A stretch of DNA of 64,000 bases from Novosphingobium chloroacetimidivorans (lineage in GTDB: Bacteria > Pseudomonadota > Alphaproteobacteria > Sphingomonadales > Sphingomonadaceae): assembly GCF_014204535.1 (NCBI RefSeq), contig NZ_JACHLR010000012.1, positions 62,001-126,000 on the forward strand, in the 5' to 3' direction. Positions 1 through 8,498 of the stretch are shown piece after piece; position 1 is the first letter of the stretch; each line of letters opens with the position of its first letter. Below the pieces are notes generated by a model. The model did no database searches. It had not been told where the DNA came from and was given only the letters and a program-made list of their open reading frames with translations. The position numbers were made by a program, and so were the translations under genes.

Positions 1-123
1 CTTGCGCTTCTTGAGAGCCTGGATCGCCACGGCATCGGGCATCGGGCGGCTCATTTCCTGCTGGATCTGACGTTCGATCCCAGCGTGCTTGGTCTGCAGG
101 GCGCTAACGTGCGAAGTCTCCAT
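1..123 (-). CDS. DUF465 (YdcH-like) small protein, partial
   Basis: The ATG at 121-123 has a strong ribosome binding site (GGAGGA, six bases upstream). Translation gives METSHVSALQTKHAGIERQI and then runs off the left edge of the window after 41 codons. The charged helical pattern ending in ALKKRK matches the DUF465/YdcH family of about 60-75 residues, whose function is unknown. It is divergent from a second DUF465 gene starting at 321. The carboxy-terminus is not in the window. Confidence 0.75.
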   Translation of the reverse strand, partial: METSHVSALQTKHAGIERQIQQEMSRPMPDAVAIQALKKRK

Positions 124-320
124 GGATGATCCTCCTTTACAAGGTGTACCGGATCCGTGTCTGCCGACTCGGCATCATGCAGATGCGGCACAATTGTCAT
201 GGAACCATAATAGGGCGGGCTTGCGAAGGCCGTTGATGGCCCATATCGGTGAGCCGCCATCCGGATGCGTCGAGCCGGAACCGGCCTTTTTGGTTGTCTC
301 GACCTTGGGGAAAAGCCCGC

Positions 321-518
321 GTGACCGAAGAGGAGATGCGCAAGCGTCTGGAAATCCTGAGGATCGAACACCGCGACCTCGATGCCGCGATCGACGCGCT
401 CGGTGCTGCCGGCTCGAACGATCAGCTGCAGATCGCCCGGCTGAAAAAGCGCAAGCTGCGGCTGAAGGACCAGATCGCTCTGATCGAGGACTACCTGATC
501 CCCGACATCATCGCCTGA
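321..518 (+). CDS. DUF465 (YdcH-like) small protein
   Basis: A 65-residue all-helical, highly charged protein. Residues 6-65 show the DUF465 pattern: a first helix with EHRDLDAAID, then the conserved LKKRKLRLKDQIA stretch. I chose GTG at 321, which has GGGG about nine bases upstream. The ATG at 336 is an alternative, but its purine-rich sequence lies too close to act as a ribosome binding site. It is divergent from the other DUF465 gene across about 200 bp, suggesting a shared control region. The family has no assigned function. Confidence 0.75.
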   Translation: MTEEEMRKRLEILRIEHRDLDAAIDALGAAGSNDQLQIARLKKRKLRLKDQIALIEDYLIPDIIA

Positions 519-694
519 GATTGCCGGGCGGGGCGAGACGCGGGTCAGCTTCGTCAATTGGGGTTCTTGAGCAGACCGGATGCGACTCGCCGTATTTTGC
601 GGGTTCGTGCCCTTTTCGGACAGCGCACAAACAACGGCGGAAAATCGTCCGCAGCCAGTTGCGGCATGCCGTGGTTCGTTCATACCAGCGGGAC

Positions 695-1162
695 ATGGGG
701 CAACCAGTCACGATAAATCCAAGGATCGTCGAAGGCTTGTATTGCGAGGCGCTGGTGCTCTCCGACGAGGTGCGCCACGCCTTCGCGCTGAGCAGCCTGA
801 ACGACGATCCACAAGCCGACGCGCAAGATCGCGCGCGCATCGCCATGTCGAGCGAGGGCCTGCGCACGACGACCCGGATGATGCACGCGGTGGCCTGGCT
901 GCTCAACCACCGGGCGTACTTCCTGGGCGAGCTGTCCGAGTTCCAGCTGCGTCGCCACGGGCGGCTGTCGCCCGACATGCGCAAGGTCGAACCCGAGCAG
1001 TTCGCCCTGCTCCCGCCAGCAGTGCAGGACCTCGTGAGCGCCACGCTGCGCTTCTACGATCGGCTGCTGCGTCTCGATCGTGTCTGGCGGCAGACGGACG
1101 AGCCCCCTCCCGGCGCGATCCTTCGCTTGCGCGAGCGGCTGGAGGGTCGGCTGGCGGGCTGA
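695..1162 (+). CDS. rcdA: DUF1465 / RcdA-like ClpXP adaptor
   Basis: A 155-residue helical protein beginning MGQPVTINPRIVEGLYCEAL. The long helices (about 12-35, 50-80, 85-110, 115-145) and the segment TTRMMHAVAWLLNHRAYF match DUF1465, the family of Caulobacter RcdA. There RcdA works with CpdR and PopA to present CtrA and other cell-cycle regulators to the ClpXP protease. A similar role here is inferred from the family. A second ClpXP adaptor gene, sspB, lies at 47.5 kb. In-frame starts upstream of 695 would add an unrelated Arg/Pro-rich tail and were rejected. Confidence 0.7.
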   Translation: MGQPVTINPRIVEGLYCEALVLSDEVRHAFALSSLNDDPQADAQDRARIAMSSEGLRTTTRMMHAVAWLLNHRAYFLGELSEFQLRRHGRLSPDMRKVEPEQFALLPPAVQDLVSATLRFYDRLLRLDRVWRQTDEPPPGAILRLRERLEGRLAG

Positions 1163-1235
1163 GCCGCGAGCCAGCCTCGGGCGGCTAGGGGTTGGCCGGC
1201 TCGACAGTCTCGTCTGCAAGGCCCATATCCGCGGC

Positions 1236-2117
1236 ATGGACGCCGCCACCGACCTTCGCCCTTACACTCATGCCGAGCAGGTCGACCCGCTCGTCCGGCG
1301 CGTGCTCGCTCGTAACCCCTCGCCGTTCACCTATACCGGCACACAAAGCTACATCGTCGGCGCGGGTGACCAGGTGGCCGTGATCGATCCCGGTCCCAAC
1401 GAGGCCGAGCACATCGAGGCGCTCGTCGCCGCGATCGGCGGGGCCAAGCTGGTGGCGATCTGCTGCACCCACACGCATCGCGATCACTCGCCTGCGGCGG
1501 CGCCCCTCGCCGCGCTGACGGGGGCCCCGGTGATCGGCTGCGCGCCCTTGACGCTCGACGACGACGGGCCTCGTTCGGATGCCGCGTTCGATGCCGATTA
1601 CCGTCCCGATCGAGTGCTGGCCGATGGCGAGAGCGTTCGCGGCGATGGCTGGACTCTCGTCGCGGTAGAGACGCCGGGGCACACCTCCAACCACGTCTGC
1701 TTCGCACTGCCGGAGAGCGGTGTGCTGTTCACCGGCGATCACGTGATGGGCTGGTCGACCAGCGTCGTCTCGCCCCCGGACGGCGACATGACCGCCTACA
1801 TGGCGAGCCTCGCCAAGCTGCACGAGCGCGAGGACCGGATCTACTTTCCCGCACATGGCCCCGCGGTGGACAAGCCGCGCCAGCTGGTGCGCGGCATGAT
1901 CGGCCATCGCCGCAGCCGCGAGAAGCAGATCCTCAAGCAGATCGGCGAAGGGCGCACCCGCATCGGCGCGATGGTGCCGATGATGTACAAGGGCGTGGAC
2001 GAGCGGCTCTGGCCTGCCGCCGGCCGCTCGGTCCACGCGCATCTGATCGACCTCGCCCGCCGCGGCCTGGTGACCGAGGCGGGCGAGGAATGGGCGCTCG
2101 TCGCCGCGAGGGACTGA
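1236..2117 (+). CDS. MBL-fold metallo-hydrolase (LACTB2-like)
   Basis: A 293-residue metallo-beta-lactamase-fold enzyme. The zinc-binding signature THTHRDH is at about residues 79-85, with downstream ligands in ETPGHTSNH and LFTGDHVMG. The last ~80 residues (from KQIGEGRTRIGAMVP) look like the winged-helix tail of the LACTB2-type subgroup, whose mitochondrial member is an endoribonuclease. The physiological substrate here is unknown. The start is the ATG at 1236; the longer open frame upstream is non-homologous. It ends two bases from the convergent gene at 2120. Confidence 0.8.
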   Translation: MDAATDLRPYTHAEQVDPLVRRVLARNPSPFTYTGTQSYIVGAGDQVAVIDPGPNEAEHIEALVAAIGGAKLVAICCTHTHRDHSPAAAPLAALTGAPVIGCAPLTLDDDGPRSDAAFDADYRPDRVLADGESVRGDGWTLVAVETPGHTSNHVCFALPESGVLFTGDHVMGWSTSVVSPPDGDMTAYMASLAKLHEREDRIYFPAHGPAVDKPRQLVRGMIGHRRSREKQILKQIGEGRTRIGAMVPMMYKGVDERLWPAAGRSVHAHLIDLARRGLVTEAGEEWALVAARD

Positions 2118-2119
2118 TC

Positions 2120-2419
2120 TCAGGGCATCAGCATGGCGATCAGGATCAGTGCGCCGACAGCCATCCCGATGAAGATCGCCGCCCGGGCATAGTCGCCGGT
2201 GGTGATGCGGTCGTAGTGATCGGCGCGATAGGCCCGATATTGCGGCGCGACGGCGGGGTCGCTGGCCAAGAGGCCGAGATCGAGGGCACTGGCGCCATGG
2301 CGGAACCAGGCGTGGACCTCGTCGAGATCGCTGGCGGGCATTTCGGGATAGCGGGACAGCAGCGCGGCGACACGCGCGCGCTCTTCGGCGCGATCGGCGC
2401 CGGCTTCGATGGATGACAT
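2120..2419 (-). CDS. Small single-pass membrane protein, unknown
   Basis: A 99-residue protein beginning MSSIEAGADRAEERARVAAL. About 75 mostly acidic soluble residues are followed by a carboxy-terminal transmembrane helix (about 79-97, ending GALILIAMLMP), so it is probably tail-anchored with the soluble part in the cytoplasm. It follows the gene at 2478-2858 on the same strand by 58 bp and could be co-transcribed. I do not recognise the family. Confidence 0.65.
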   Translation of the reverse strand: MSSIEAGADRAEERARVAALLSRYPEMPASDLDEVHAWFRHGASALDLGLLASDPAVAPQYRAYRADHYDRITTGDYARAAIFIGMAVGALILIAMLMP

Positions 2420-2477
2420 GGTTCTTGAGTCCTGAACTTGGCTGCAAACGACGCGCTGGCGCCGGCGAAGGGCAAGG

Positions 2478-2858
2478 TCAGGCGGGCGGAGGACCGCGCG
2501 GATCAGGTACGCGTTCGGAACGCTCGCGAGGCGGGGGGCCGCGTGCAAGGGGAAGCAGATGCTTGGCGCGCGGCAGCATCGTCGGCACGGACGCATGCGA
2601 CACTGGCGCGGGAAAGCGCGGCAGGGCGGGTGTGGGCAGCGCCTGAGGCTGGGCGATCTCGGCCCGGCGGCTGGATGCGAGCGCCACATCGGCCGTCGCC
2701 GCACTGAAGGCGGAGCCTGGTGCTCGCTGCAAGGGCGTGACGACCGGCTCCAGTGCCTGCAAGCCGATGGTGGCAAGCAGCAGCGCCGCCCACAAGCGGA
2801 ACAGGACAAGGGCGCGGCTGGGCGTCATCACCGGCGGATCTAGTGGTTTGGAGCGCAT
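2478..2858 (-). CDS. Small exported or membrane protein, unknown
   Basis: A 126-residue protein. The ATG at 2856-2858 has a near-perfect GGAGGG ribosome binding site eight bases upstream, which decides the start. Residues 14-32 form one hydrophobic helix (ALVLFRLWAALLLATIGLQA), likely a signal anchor, followed by a Pro/Ala/Arg-rich tail without recognisable domains. It lies upstream of another small membrane protein gene and is divergent from the MpaB-type oxygenase gene. The low-complexity tail makes the call uncertain. Confidence 0.5.
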   Translation of the reverse strand: MRSKPLDPPVMTPSRALVLFRLWAALLLATIGLQALEPVVTPLQRAPGSAFSAATADVALASSRRAEIAQPQALPTPALPRFPAPVSHASVPTMLPRAKHLLPLARGPPPRERSERVPDPRGPPPA

Positions 2859-2953
2859 CTTTGAACCCTCCCCGTGCGCCCTCCCCGTGCGCCCTCCCCA
2901 CAGGGCATGCATGTCTTGCGGCACCGTTCGCGCGATGCGATCGTTGTCTCGAC

Positions 2954-3796
2954 ATGACGCCCTCCACCCTTCCGAACATCGTGAAATCCTCCATCCGGCG
3001 GCGCGTCGTCGGCCTGTTCAACGATGTCGAGCGCGGCCAGACGCCCGTCGTCCGCAGTGCCGACGCGCTCTTCGTCCCGAATTCGGTGGTGTGGCGGGTG
3101 CATGGCGATGTCGGCTCGATGATGGTCGGCGGCGTGGCCAGCCTGCTGCTGCAGATGCTGCACCCGGCCGTGCTGGCGGGCGTGTGGGATCACTCGAACT
3201 TTCGCCAGGACATGCACGGCCGCCTGCGCCGCACGGCCCGGTTTATCGCCATGACCACCTATGGCGAGCGGTCTGCGGCGGAGGCGGCGATCACCACGGT
3301 AAGGCGCGTGCATGACCGTGTCAGCGGCACCCTGCCCGATGGCACGCCCTATCGCGCCAACGACGCGGAACTGCTCGCCTGGGTGCACGTGACCGAGACC
3401 AGCAGCTTCCTGGACGCGTGGATCCGATACTCCGAGCCCTTGATGTCGCTCGCGGATCAGGACCGCTACTTCGCGCAGATGGCGCAAGTGGGCGAGGCGC
3501 TGGGCGCCGCCCCCCTGCCGCACTCCCGCGCCCAGGCACGCCAGTTGATCGCCGCGATGCGCAGCCAGCTCAAGGTCGATGGGCGCACGAAGGAAGTGGC
3601 CGGCCTTATCCTTGCCGGGCGAGGTGCCCCGGCGATGGGAGATGTGCCGCGCAAGCTGGCGATGCAGGCGGCGATCGACCTGCTGCCCGACTGGGCACGG
3701 CGCATGCACGGTTTCGCGATCTCGCCGCTCGAGAGACCGCTGGTGCGGGCAGGCACCTTCGGCGTCGCACAGACCCTGCGCTGGGCTTTTCGCTGA
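2954..3796 (+). CDS. Oxygenase MpaB family protein (DUF2236)
   Basis: A 280-residue helical protein of the DUF2236 family, which includes fungal MpaB and bacterial latex-clearing (rubber oxygenase) proteins that bind b-type heme. Visible family features are WRVHGDVGSMMVGGVASLLL (about 36-56), the H-P of QMLHPAVLAGVWDHS, the R/T-rich TARFIAMTTYG segment, and LLAWVHVTETSSFLDAW around 140. The substrate is unknown, and no signal peptide is seen, so it is presumably cytoplasmic or membrane-associated. The start ATG at 2954 was chosen over a longer frame from 2753 that overlaps the opposite gene. Confidence 0.8.
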   Translation: MTPSTLPNIVKSSIRRRVVGLFNDVERGQTPVVRSADALFVPNSVVWRVHGDVGSMMVGGVASLLLQMLHPAVLAGVWDHSNFRQDMHGRLRRTARFIAMTTYGERSAAEAAITTVRRVHDRVSGTLPDGTPYRANDAELLAWVHVTETSSFLDAWIRYSEPLMSLADQDRYFAQMAQVGEALGAAPLPHSRAQARQLIAAMRSQLKVDGRTKEVAGLILAGRGAPAMGDVPRKLAMQAAIDLLPDWARRMHGFAISPLERPLVRAGTFGVAQTLRWAFR

Positions 3797-3910
3797 AGGC
3801 GGTGGGGCGACACGGTCCCACCCGGCACAACTCGCAGGTCTGCAATATCAAGCGCAATGGCGCTCGGAGCAGGGTCGACACCCTGCCCGCATGCGCCCAC
3901 ATGCGCCGTC

Positions 3911-4798
3911 ATGTTCGCGCGTCTCGCTCCCGCTCTGTTCGTGCTCATCTGGTCGAGCGGCTTCATCGTCGCGCGCTGGGCAGTGCCGCATGGTGCACCC
4001 GAGTTGATCCTGCTCGCCCGCATGGTGCTCACGTCCCTGATGATGGGCGCAGCAGCGCTGGTGGCGGGCGAACGCTGGCCCACCGGGCGACGCCTGGGCC
4101 TGCATGTCTTGGCCGGTGCCATGCTGAACGGCGTGTACTTGTGCACCAGCTGGTGGGCGGTGTCGCAGGGCATGCCAGCCGGAGTCATGGCGTTGCTGGG
4201 CGCGTTGCAGCCGCTGGTGGTGGCAGTCGGCGCCTTCCTCTTCCTGGGCGAGCGGTTGCCGGCGCGTGGCTGGGCGGGACTCGGCATTGCCCTCATCGGC
4301 GTGGTCATGGTGCTGGAGCCACTGCTGGAGAGCGGTCTGGCGATCAGCGTACCGTGGTATGTGGTGGCAGGCGCGGTCACATCGATCCTGGCCATGGCGG
4401 TCGGAACGATGATCCAGTCGGGCTCGCTGGCACAGGACGGTATCCGGGTGTCGAGCTCGGTGCAGAACGCCGGTGGCGCCGCGATCGCGCTGGGCGCGAC
4501 AATGGCGCTGGGTGATTACCGCTGGGACAACTCGCTGAGCTTGTGGCTGGGCCTGGCCTGGTCGGTGCTGATGCTGTCCGCCGCCGCGCTGTCGCTGCTG
4601 GTCTGGATGACCCGCCGCCAGGGCGCCACGCGCGTCAGCGTGCTGCTGCTGCTGGTTCCGCCGCTCACCGCGATCGAGTCGCGACTGCTGTTCGGCGAGC
4701 ACCTGATCACGATCCAGCTGCTCGGCTTTGCCCTGGCGCTCGGTGGCGTGCTGCTCGCGCGTTCGGGCAAGAACGCGCTGCCGCCGGAACCGGCCTAG
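3911..4798 (+). CDS. EamA/DMT family transporter
   Basis: A 295-residue integral membrane protein with about ten hydrophobic helices arranged as two EamA repeats (about 6-140 and 150-285). It starts MFARLAPALFVLIWSSGFIV, typical of drug/metabolite exporters of the inner membrane. Substrate unknown. Its TAG stop interlocks with the stop of the convergent gene at 4795 through a shared CTAG. Confidence 0.85.
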   Translation: MFARLAPALFVLIWSSGFIVARWAVPHGAPELILLARMVLTSLMMGAAALVAGERWPTGRRLGLHVLAGAMLNGVYLCTSWWAVSQGMPAGVMALLGALQPLVVAVGAFLFLGERLPARGWAGLGIALIGVVMVLEPLLESGLAISVPWYVVAGAVTSILAMAVGTMIQSGSLAQDGIRVSSSVQNAGGAAIALGATMALGDYRWDNSLSLWLGLAWSVLMLSAAALSLLVWMTRRQGATRVSVLLLLVPPLTAIESRLLFGEHLITIQLLGFALALGGVLLARSGKNALPPEPA

Positions 4799-5739
4799 CG
4801 CTTCTCGTAGCGGGTGAGGCCCGGGCCGATGGCGTTCTGGCCCAGCTTCACCGCATCGCCCGACCAGTCCGCCACGAACGCACTGCGGCGCTCGACTCCG
4901 GGCGCGAAGCGGGCGTCGTTGCCGTCGATCAGCAAGCCACCGGAGGTGTGGTTCTGGTGCTCGGCGGCGACGGCGATAAACGCGGAGTAGTTCTCCTTGT
5001 CGCGTCCCTGCACGAACCAGTTGCCGGCGATCTTGCCGGTGGCACCGTCGCTGAGGTCGATCATGTAGTTGCTCTGGCGGCCGTGCGAATCGTCGAAGCT
5101 GGAGTTGAGGATCGCCACCTTGGCGGCGCGGGTCTTGGCGTAGTGGCCGCCAGTGCCCTGCTCGAAGCGGCTGCGGGTGACGGTCAGCGCGCCGTAGTTG
5201 CCGATATAGATCGAGTGCGCGCAGCCTGAGCCCTCGCACGTGCCCAGGCGGGTGAAGGTAGACTTGTCGATCTGGACCACGCCTTGCGGATCATCGCCGG
5301 TGAGGATGCCCTGCTCGCTATCGCGGAACCACGATTGCGAGACCGAAAGGCTGCCGTGTTCCAGCCGGATCCCAGCGCCGTTCTTGTCGCTGACGCGCAT
5401 GTTGGCGAAGACCAGGCCCTCGACGCGGGAGGCGCGTCCGCGGAGCACCAGCGCGGCCTTGCCCTCGCAGGTCACACCGTCGAACACCGCCTGGCCGGGC
5501 GTCGCGGCCACATAAGTCACGTCGCCCTGCGTCTGCACTCCGCAGTCGGCATAACGCGCAGGCGCAAGGCGAACCGTACCGCGCGCATCGCCGATGGCGT
5601 CGATCGCGTCCTGGAGGCGCGTATAGCCGCGACCGCTTTCGACCACCGTGTAGGGCGCCGCTGCGTCATCGCGTGCGAGGGTCGGAGCAGCGGCGAGCGC
5701 AAGCGCGGCCGTGCCGGCGGCAAGGAGGATCGTCTTCAT
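4795..5739 (-). CDS. Exported right-handed beta-helix protein
   Basis: A 314-residue protein with a signal peptide (MKTILLAAGTAALALAAAPT, probable cleavage after LARDD-proximal Ala) and a repetitive Val/Ile/Asn pattern characteristic of right-handed parallel beta-helices. Examples are GAGIRLEHGSLSVSQSWFRD and GALTVTRSRFEQ. It probably acts in the periplasm or outside the cell on, or bound to, polysaccharide. No lyase or pectinase catalytic signature could be placed, so the activity is unassigned. Four cysteines (two in GTCEGSGC) could form disulfides. Confidence 0.75.
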   Translation of the reverse strand: MKTILLAAGTAALALAAAPTLARDDAAAPYTVVESGRGYTRLQDAIDAIGDARGTVRLAPARYADCGVQTQGDVTYVAATPGQAVFDGVTCEGKAALVLRGRASRVEGLVFANMRVSDKNGAGIRLEHGSLSVSQSWFRDSEQGILTGDDPQGVVQIDKSTFTRLGTCEGSGCAHSIYIGNYGALTVTRSRFEQGTGGHYAKTRAAKVAILNSSFDDSHGRQSNYMIDLSDGATGKIAGNWFVQGRDKENYSAFIAVAAEHQNHTSGGLLIDGNDARFAPGVERRSAFVADWSGDAVKLGQNAIGPGLTRYEKR

Positions 5740-5775
5740 GACGCCTGGGTATAAGGACCGAGGGTTAAAGATCTT

Positions 5776-5924
5776 GTCCTCCCCGACACGGGGAGGGGGA
5801 CCGCCAGCGCAGCTGGTGGTGGAGGGGACTCACAACCGAGCACAAGTTTGCCGGTCAGGTCGCTTCGAGGCCATAGTCCCCACCACCACCCTTCGGGTGG
5901 TCCCCCTCCCCGTGCCGGGGAGGA
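5776..5924. repeat. Inverted pair of sphingomonad palindromic repeats (type A)
   Basis: Two copies in inverted orientation lie at about 5776-5829 and 5876-5924. Each contains an internal hairpin (CTCCCC-GRCACG-GGGGAG), then GGGGACC and a variable small hairpin ending GGTGG. The same element recurs at 45134-45268 and 62048-62348. The interval 5740-6171 has no other recognisable gene; its right part holds the hairpin described separately. Confidence 0.8.
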
Positions 5925-6054
5925 CACGCATATTACATATCGTGTCCCACTGCGCGCAGGACTTGCAGCCTCATCCACTCTGCCTAACTTGACCGTGCGG
6001 GCCGGGCCCCTCTGGCGCGGCGCTCCCTTGGAGCGTCACGTGATGTCGGACCGC

Positions 6055-6136
6055 ATCGGATGAGACCGATGCTGGGACCCGGGGCACCTTCCCCCAAACT
6101 CCCTAGGCTGCGGGATCGAGCATCGGCTCATCCGAT
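6055..6136 (+). promoter_or_regulatory. Long RNA hairpin in the leader of terC
   Basis: The arm 6055-6073 (ATCGGATGAG, one bulged A, CCGATGCT) is fully complementary to 6119-6136 (AGCATCGG CTCATCCGAT), giving 18 paired bases with one bulge. The 45-nt enclosed loop itself contains GGGG...CCCC and CCC...GGG mini-stems, suggesting a multi-branched fold. It ends 35 nt before a small ORF that is coupled to terC. TerC/Alx genes in other bacteria are controlled by Mn- or pH-responsive leaders, so a similar role is plausible. I do not see the yybP-ykoY consensus. Confidence 0.55.
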
Positions 6137-6171
6137 CGAACCAACTTTCACGTTCGATAGGGATCCCAGAT

Positions 6172-6336
6172 ATGAACACCCGCTCCTTCCTGATGCTAGA
6201 GCTGTTGCAGAGGCTCGATGCGCGTTTGCGCGTCGCGCGTACGCCGGTGGAGGCGGCACGCCTGCGCGTCCGCAAGCGCAACCTGCGCGAGCGGCTGGCG
6301 CGCGCCATGACCGCATCCGCGCTGCAGATGGCGTGA
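6172..6336 (+). CDS. Small Arg-rich helical protein upstream of terC
   Basis: A 54-residue ORF (MNTRSFLMLELLQRLDARLR...) with an AGGG ribosome binding site. It is wholly helical and Arg-rich. The middle, LRVRKRNLRERLARAM, resembles the second helix of DUF465/YdcH proteins, but the match is weak. Its stop codon TGA overlaps the terC ribosome binding site (TGAGG) and only seven bases separate it from the terC ATG, so the two are translationally coupled. It could act as a regulatory leader peptide or as a real small protein. Confidence 0.5.
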   Translation: MNTRSFLMLELLQRLDARLRVARTPVEAARLRVRKRNLRERLARAMTASALQMA

Positions 6337-6343
6337 GGCGCGC

Positions 6344-7330
6344 ATGGAACTGCTGACCGCCGACTGGCTGGGAACTCCGGCCTGGTTCTGGCTGGCCTTC
6401 GCGGCCATCGTCCTCATCCTCACCGCCTTCGACCTCGGCTTCCTGCACAAGGACGACCGCGAGATGGGCATCGGTGAGTCGCTGAAGCTGTCGGTGTTCT
6501 ACATCGCCATCGCCATGGCGTTCGGCGGCTGGGTGTGGTTCGCGAAAGGCGCGACCTCCGGCGTGGAGTACTACACCGGCTACTTCATCGAGAAGGCGCT
6601 CTCGATCGACAACGTCTTCGTCATCTCGATGATCTTCGGCTTCTTCGCGATCGCGCCCAAGTACCAGTACCGCGCGCTGCTCTGGGGCATTCTCGCCGTC
6701 ATCGTGCTGCGCGGCCTGATGATCGCGGGCGGTGCGGCTCTGGTGGCAAGCGCGCACTGGGTGATGTGGATCTTCGCCGCGTTCCTGGTCTTCACCGGCG
6801 TGAAGATGCTGCTCGCCAAGGATCACGATCCAGACATCGGCAACAACGTGGCGGTGCGCTGGATCTCCCGCCACATGAACGTGACCAAGGAGCACCACGG
6901 TCACCACTTCTTCGTCAAGGTGCCCGACAAGACCGGCAAGCTCGCCTGGGCGGCGACACCGCTGTTCCTGGCGCTGGTCGTGATCAACCTCGCGGACCTG
7001 GTGTTCGCCGTCGATTCGGTGCCGGCGATCTTCTCGATCACGACCGATACCTTCGTGGTCTACACGTCGAACATCATGGCGATCCTGGGCTTGCGCGCGC
7101 TGTACTTCGCGCTGGCCGCAATGGTGCACCGCTTCCACTACCTCAAGTACGCGCTGGCTCTGGTGCTGGTGTTTATCGGCGCGAAGATCCTGGTGGCCGA
7201 CTTCGTGCTGGGCGGCGCCAAGTTCCCGCCGCTGCTGAGCCTCGGGGTGACGCTTGCCTTGATCGCGGGTGGTGTCGTCTGGTCCTTGTGGAAAACGCGT
7301 GGGGAGGAGAAGGTTCTGCCAGCTGCCTGA
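6344..7330 (+). CDS. TerC/Alx family membrane protein
   Basis: A 328-residue inner-membrane protein with about nine transmembrane helices. Hallmarks of the TerC family are the acidic intramembrane motifs TAFDLGFLHKD (about 27-37), EKALSIDNVFVISMIF (about 84-99), and NLADLVFAVDSVPAIFSI in the second half. Family members take part in Mn2+ efflux, tellurite resistance or metal loading of exported proteins. A long central loop is His-rich (KEHHGHHFF). It is translationally coupled to the small ORF upstream and is followed by a strong hairpin. Confidence 0.9.
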   Translation: MELLTADWLGTPAWFWLAFAAIVLILTAFDLGFLHKDDREMGIGESLKLSVFYIAIAMAFGGWVWFAKGATSGVEYYTGYFIEKALSIDNVFVISMIFGFFAIAPKYQYRALLWGILAVIVLRGLMIAGGAALVASAHWVMWIFAAFLVFTGVKMLLAKDHDPDIGNNVAVRWISRHMNVTKEHHGHHFFVKVPDKTGKLAWAATPLFLALVVINLADLVFAVDSVPAIFSITTDTFVVYTSNIMAILGLRALYFALAAMVHRFHYLKYALALVLVFIGAKILVADFVLGGAKFPPLLSLGVTLALIAGGVVWSLWKTRGEEKVLPAA

Positions 7331-7336
7331 TCGCTC

Positions 7337-7368
7337 GGCGTCGCCCCTGCCAAGGCCGGGGCGACGCC
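7337..7368 (+). terminator. Hairpin terminator after terC
   Basis: An 11-bp perfect stem (GGCGTCGCCCC / GGGGCGACGCC) with a 10-nt loop starts six bases after the terC stop. It is followed only by TT, so it may be Rho-independent of a weak type. Its core GTCGCCCC also resembles the palindromic repeat family at 23.6 and 46.0 kb. Confidence 0.5.
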
Positions 7369-7454
7369 TTCGCTGGAATGAAGAGGTTTGGTTGGCGCGA
7401 GATGGGGTAAGCTTTCGCCGTGCATGGCCGGGGACACGCCGCTAAGGCGCGGCG

Positions 7455-8345
7455 ATGAAAGCCGTTTCCGCTCAGCCGAAGCCGCGCAGCTGGAGCCCCG
7501 CCCACCTCGCCGCCCTGATCGCCGCCAACGTCGCGCTCGCGTTGGGCCCCTGGTTCGTGCGCCTGGCGGACACCGGGCCGGTCGCCGCCGGCTTCTGGCG
7601 GCTGACGCTCGCGGTGCCCGTGATCTTCGCACTCTCCTTGCGCGAGCCCGCCGAGCGCCGCCGCGTTGCCGGCGGAACATTGGTTCTGGTGGCCGGCGCG
7701 GGCGCGTTCTTCGCGCTGGACCTGGCAAGCTGGCACGTCGGCATCGCTACCACCAAGCTCGCCAACGCGTCGCTGTTCGGCAACTCCGGCAGCCTTATCC
7801 TCATGGCCTGGGGCCTGGTCGCCGCACGCCGCGCGCCGCGCGGGCTTGAGGTCGCCGCCATCCTCTCGGCGCTGGCAGGTGCGGCGCTGCTGATGGGCAG
7901 CTCTTTGGAAGTGAGCCATGCCAGCTTCGTGGGCGATCTGTTCTGCCTGCTGGCCGGCTTCTTCTACGCCTTCTACATCCTGATGCTCGCCCCCGCCCGC
8001 GCACGGCTCGGCCAGTTCTCGGTCCTGTTCTGGTCGACCCTGACCGGCGCGCCGATCCTGCTGGGCGTAGCGGCGCTCATGGGCGAGGCGATCGTGCCGC
8101 ACGACTGGACGCCGCTGCTGGTGCTGGCGATGAGCAGCCAGGTGATCGGACAGGGCCTGCTGATCTACTCGCTGAAGAACTTCACGCCGCTGGTGATCGG
8201 CCTGGCGCTGCTGACGCAGCCGGCGGTGTCCGCACTTGCGGGCTGGCTGGCCTTCGGAGAAGTGCTGAGCCTCGGCGATGTTGCCGGCATGGTGCTTCTG
8301 GCGGGTGCGCTGGCGATGGCGAAAGCGGGTGACAAGCCATCCTGA
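7455..8345 (+). CDS. EamA/DMT family transporter
   Basis: A 296-residue inner-membrane protein with ten predicted helices in two EamA repeats. The segment SWHVGIATTKLANASLFGNS (about 92-111) is typical of the family, and QPAVSALAGWLAFGEVL marks the end of the second repeat. Substrate unknown. It is not closely similar to the EamA protein at 3911. Confidence 0.85.
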   Translation: MKAVSAQPKPRSWSPAHLAALIAANVALALGPWFVRLADTGPVAAGFWRLTLAVPVIFALSLREPAERRRVAGGTLVLVAGAGAFFALDLASWHVGIATTKLANASLFGNSGSLILMAWGLVAARRAPRGLEVAAILSALAGAALLMGSSLEVSHASFVGDLFCLLAGFFYAFYILMLAPARARLGQFSVLFWSTLTGAPILLGVAALMGEAIVPHDWTPLLVLAMSSQVIGQGLLIYSLKNFTPLVIGLALLTQPAVSALAGWLAFGEVLSLGDVAGMVLLAGALAMAKAGDKPS

Positions 8346-8377
8346 GCCACATTTTTAACGGCCTTTGCACCCGATGC

Positions 8378-8468
8378 TCGTCATCCCCGCGAAGACAGGG
8401 ATACATCTCCTGACCTCATGTAAAAGGCACTGGCTGGAAATAGATCCCCGCATGCGCGGGAATGACGA
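8378..8468. repeat. Palindromic repeat pair (CATCCCCGCG type)
   Basis: Inverted arms TCGTCATCCCCGCGAAGACA (8378 on) and GCATGCGCGGGAATGACGA (ending 8468) flank about 40 nt. It sits between the convergent ends of the EamA gene and nadA and may act as a bidirectional terminator. Confidence 0.65.
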
Positions 8469-8498
8469 AGGTCTTCTTTGCGGGCGACGCGAGCGAAC

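Noticed and set aside
3848..5239. 463-codon minus-strand open frame
   Set aside because: Arg/Gln/His-rich shadow overlapping the EamA gene and the beta-helix gene in another frame.
6001..6171. yybP-ykoY manganese riboswitch ahead of terC
   Set aside because: The conserved GGGGAGTA-type loop sequences could not be found; only an unclassified long hairpin is supported.
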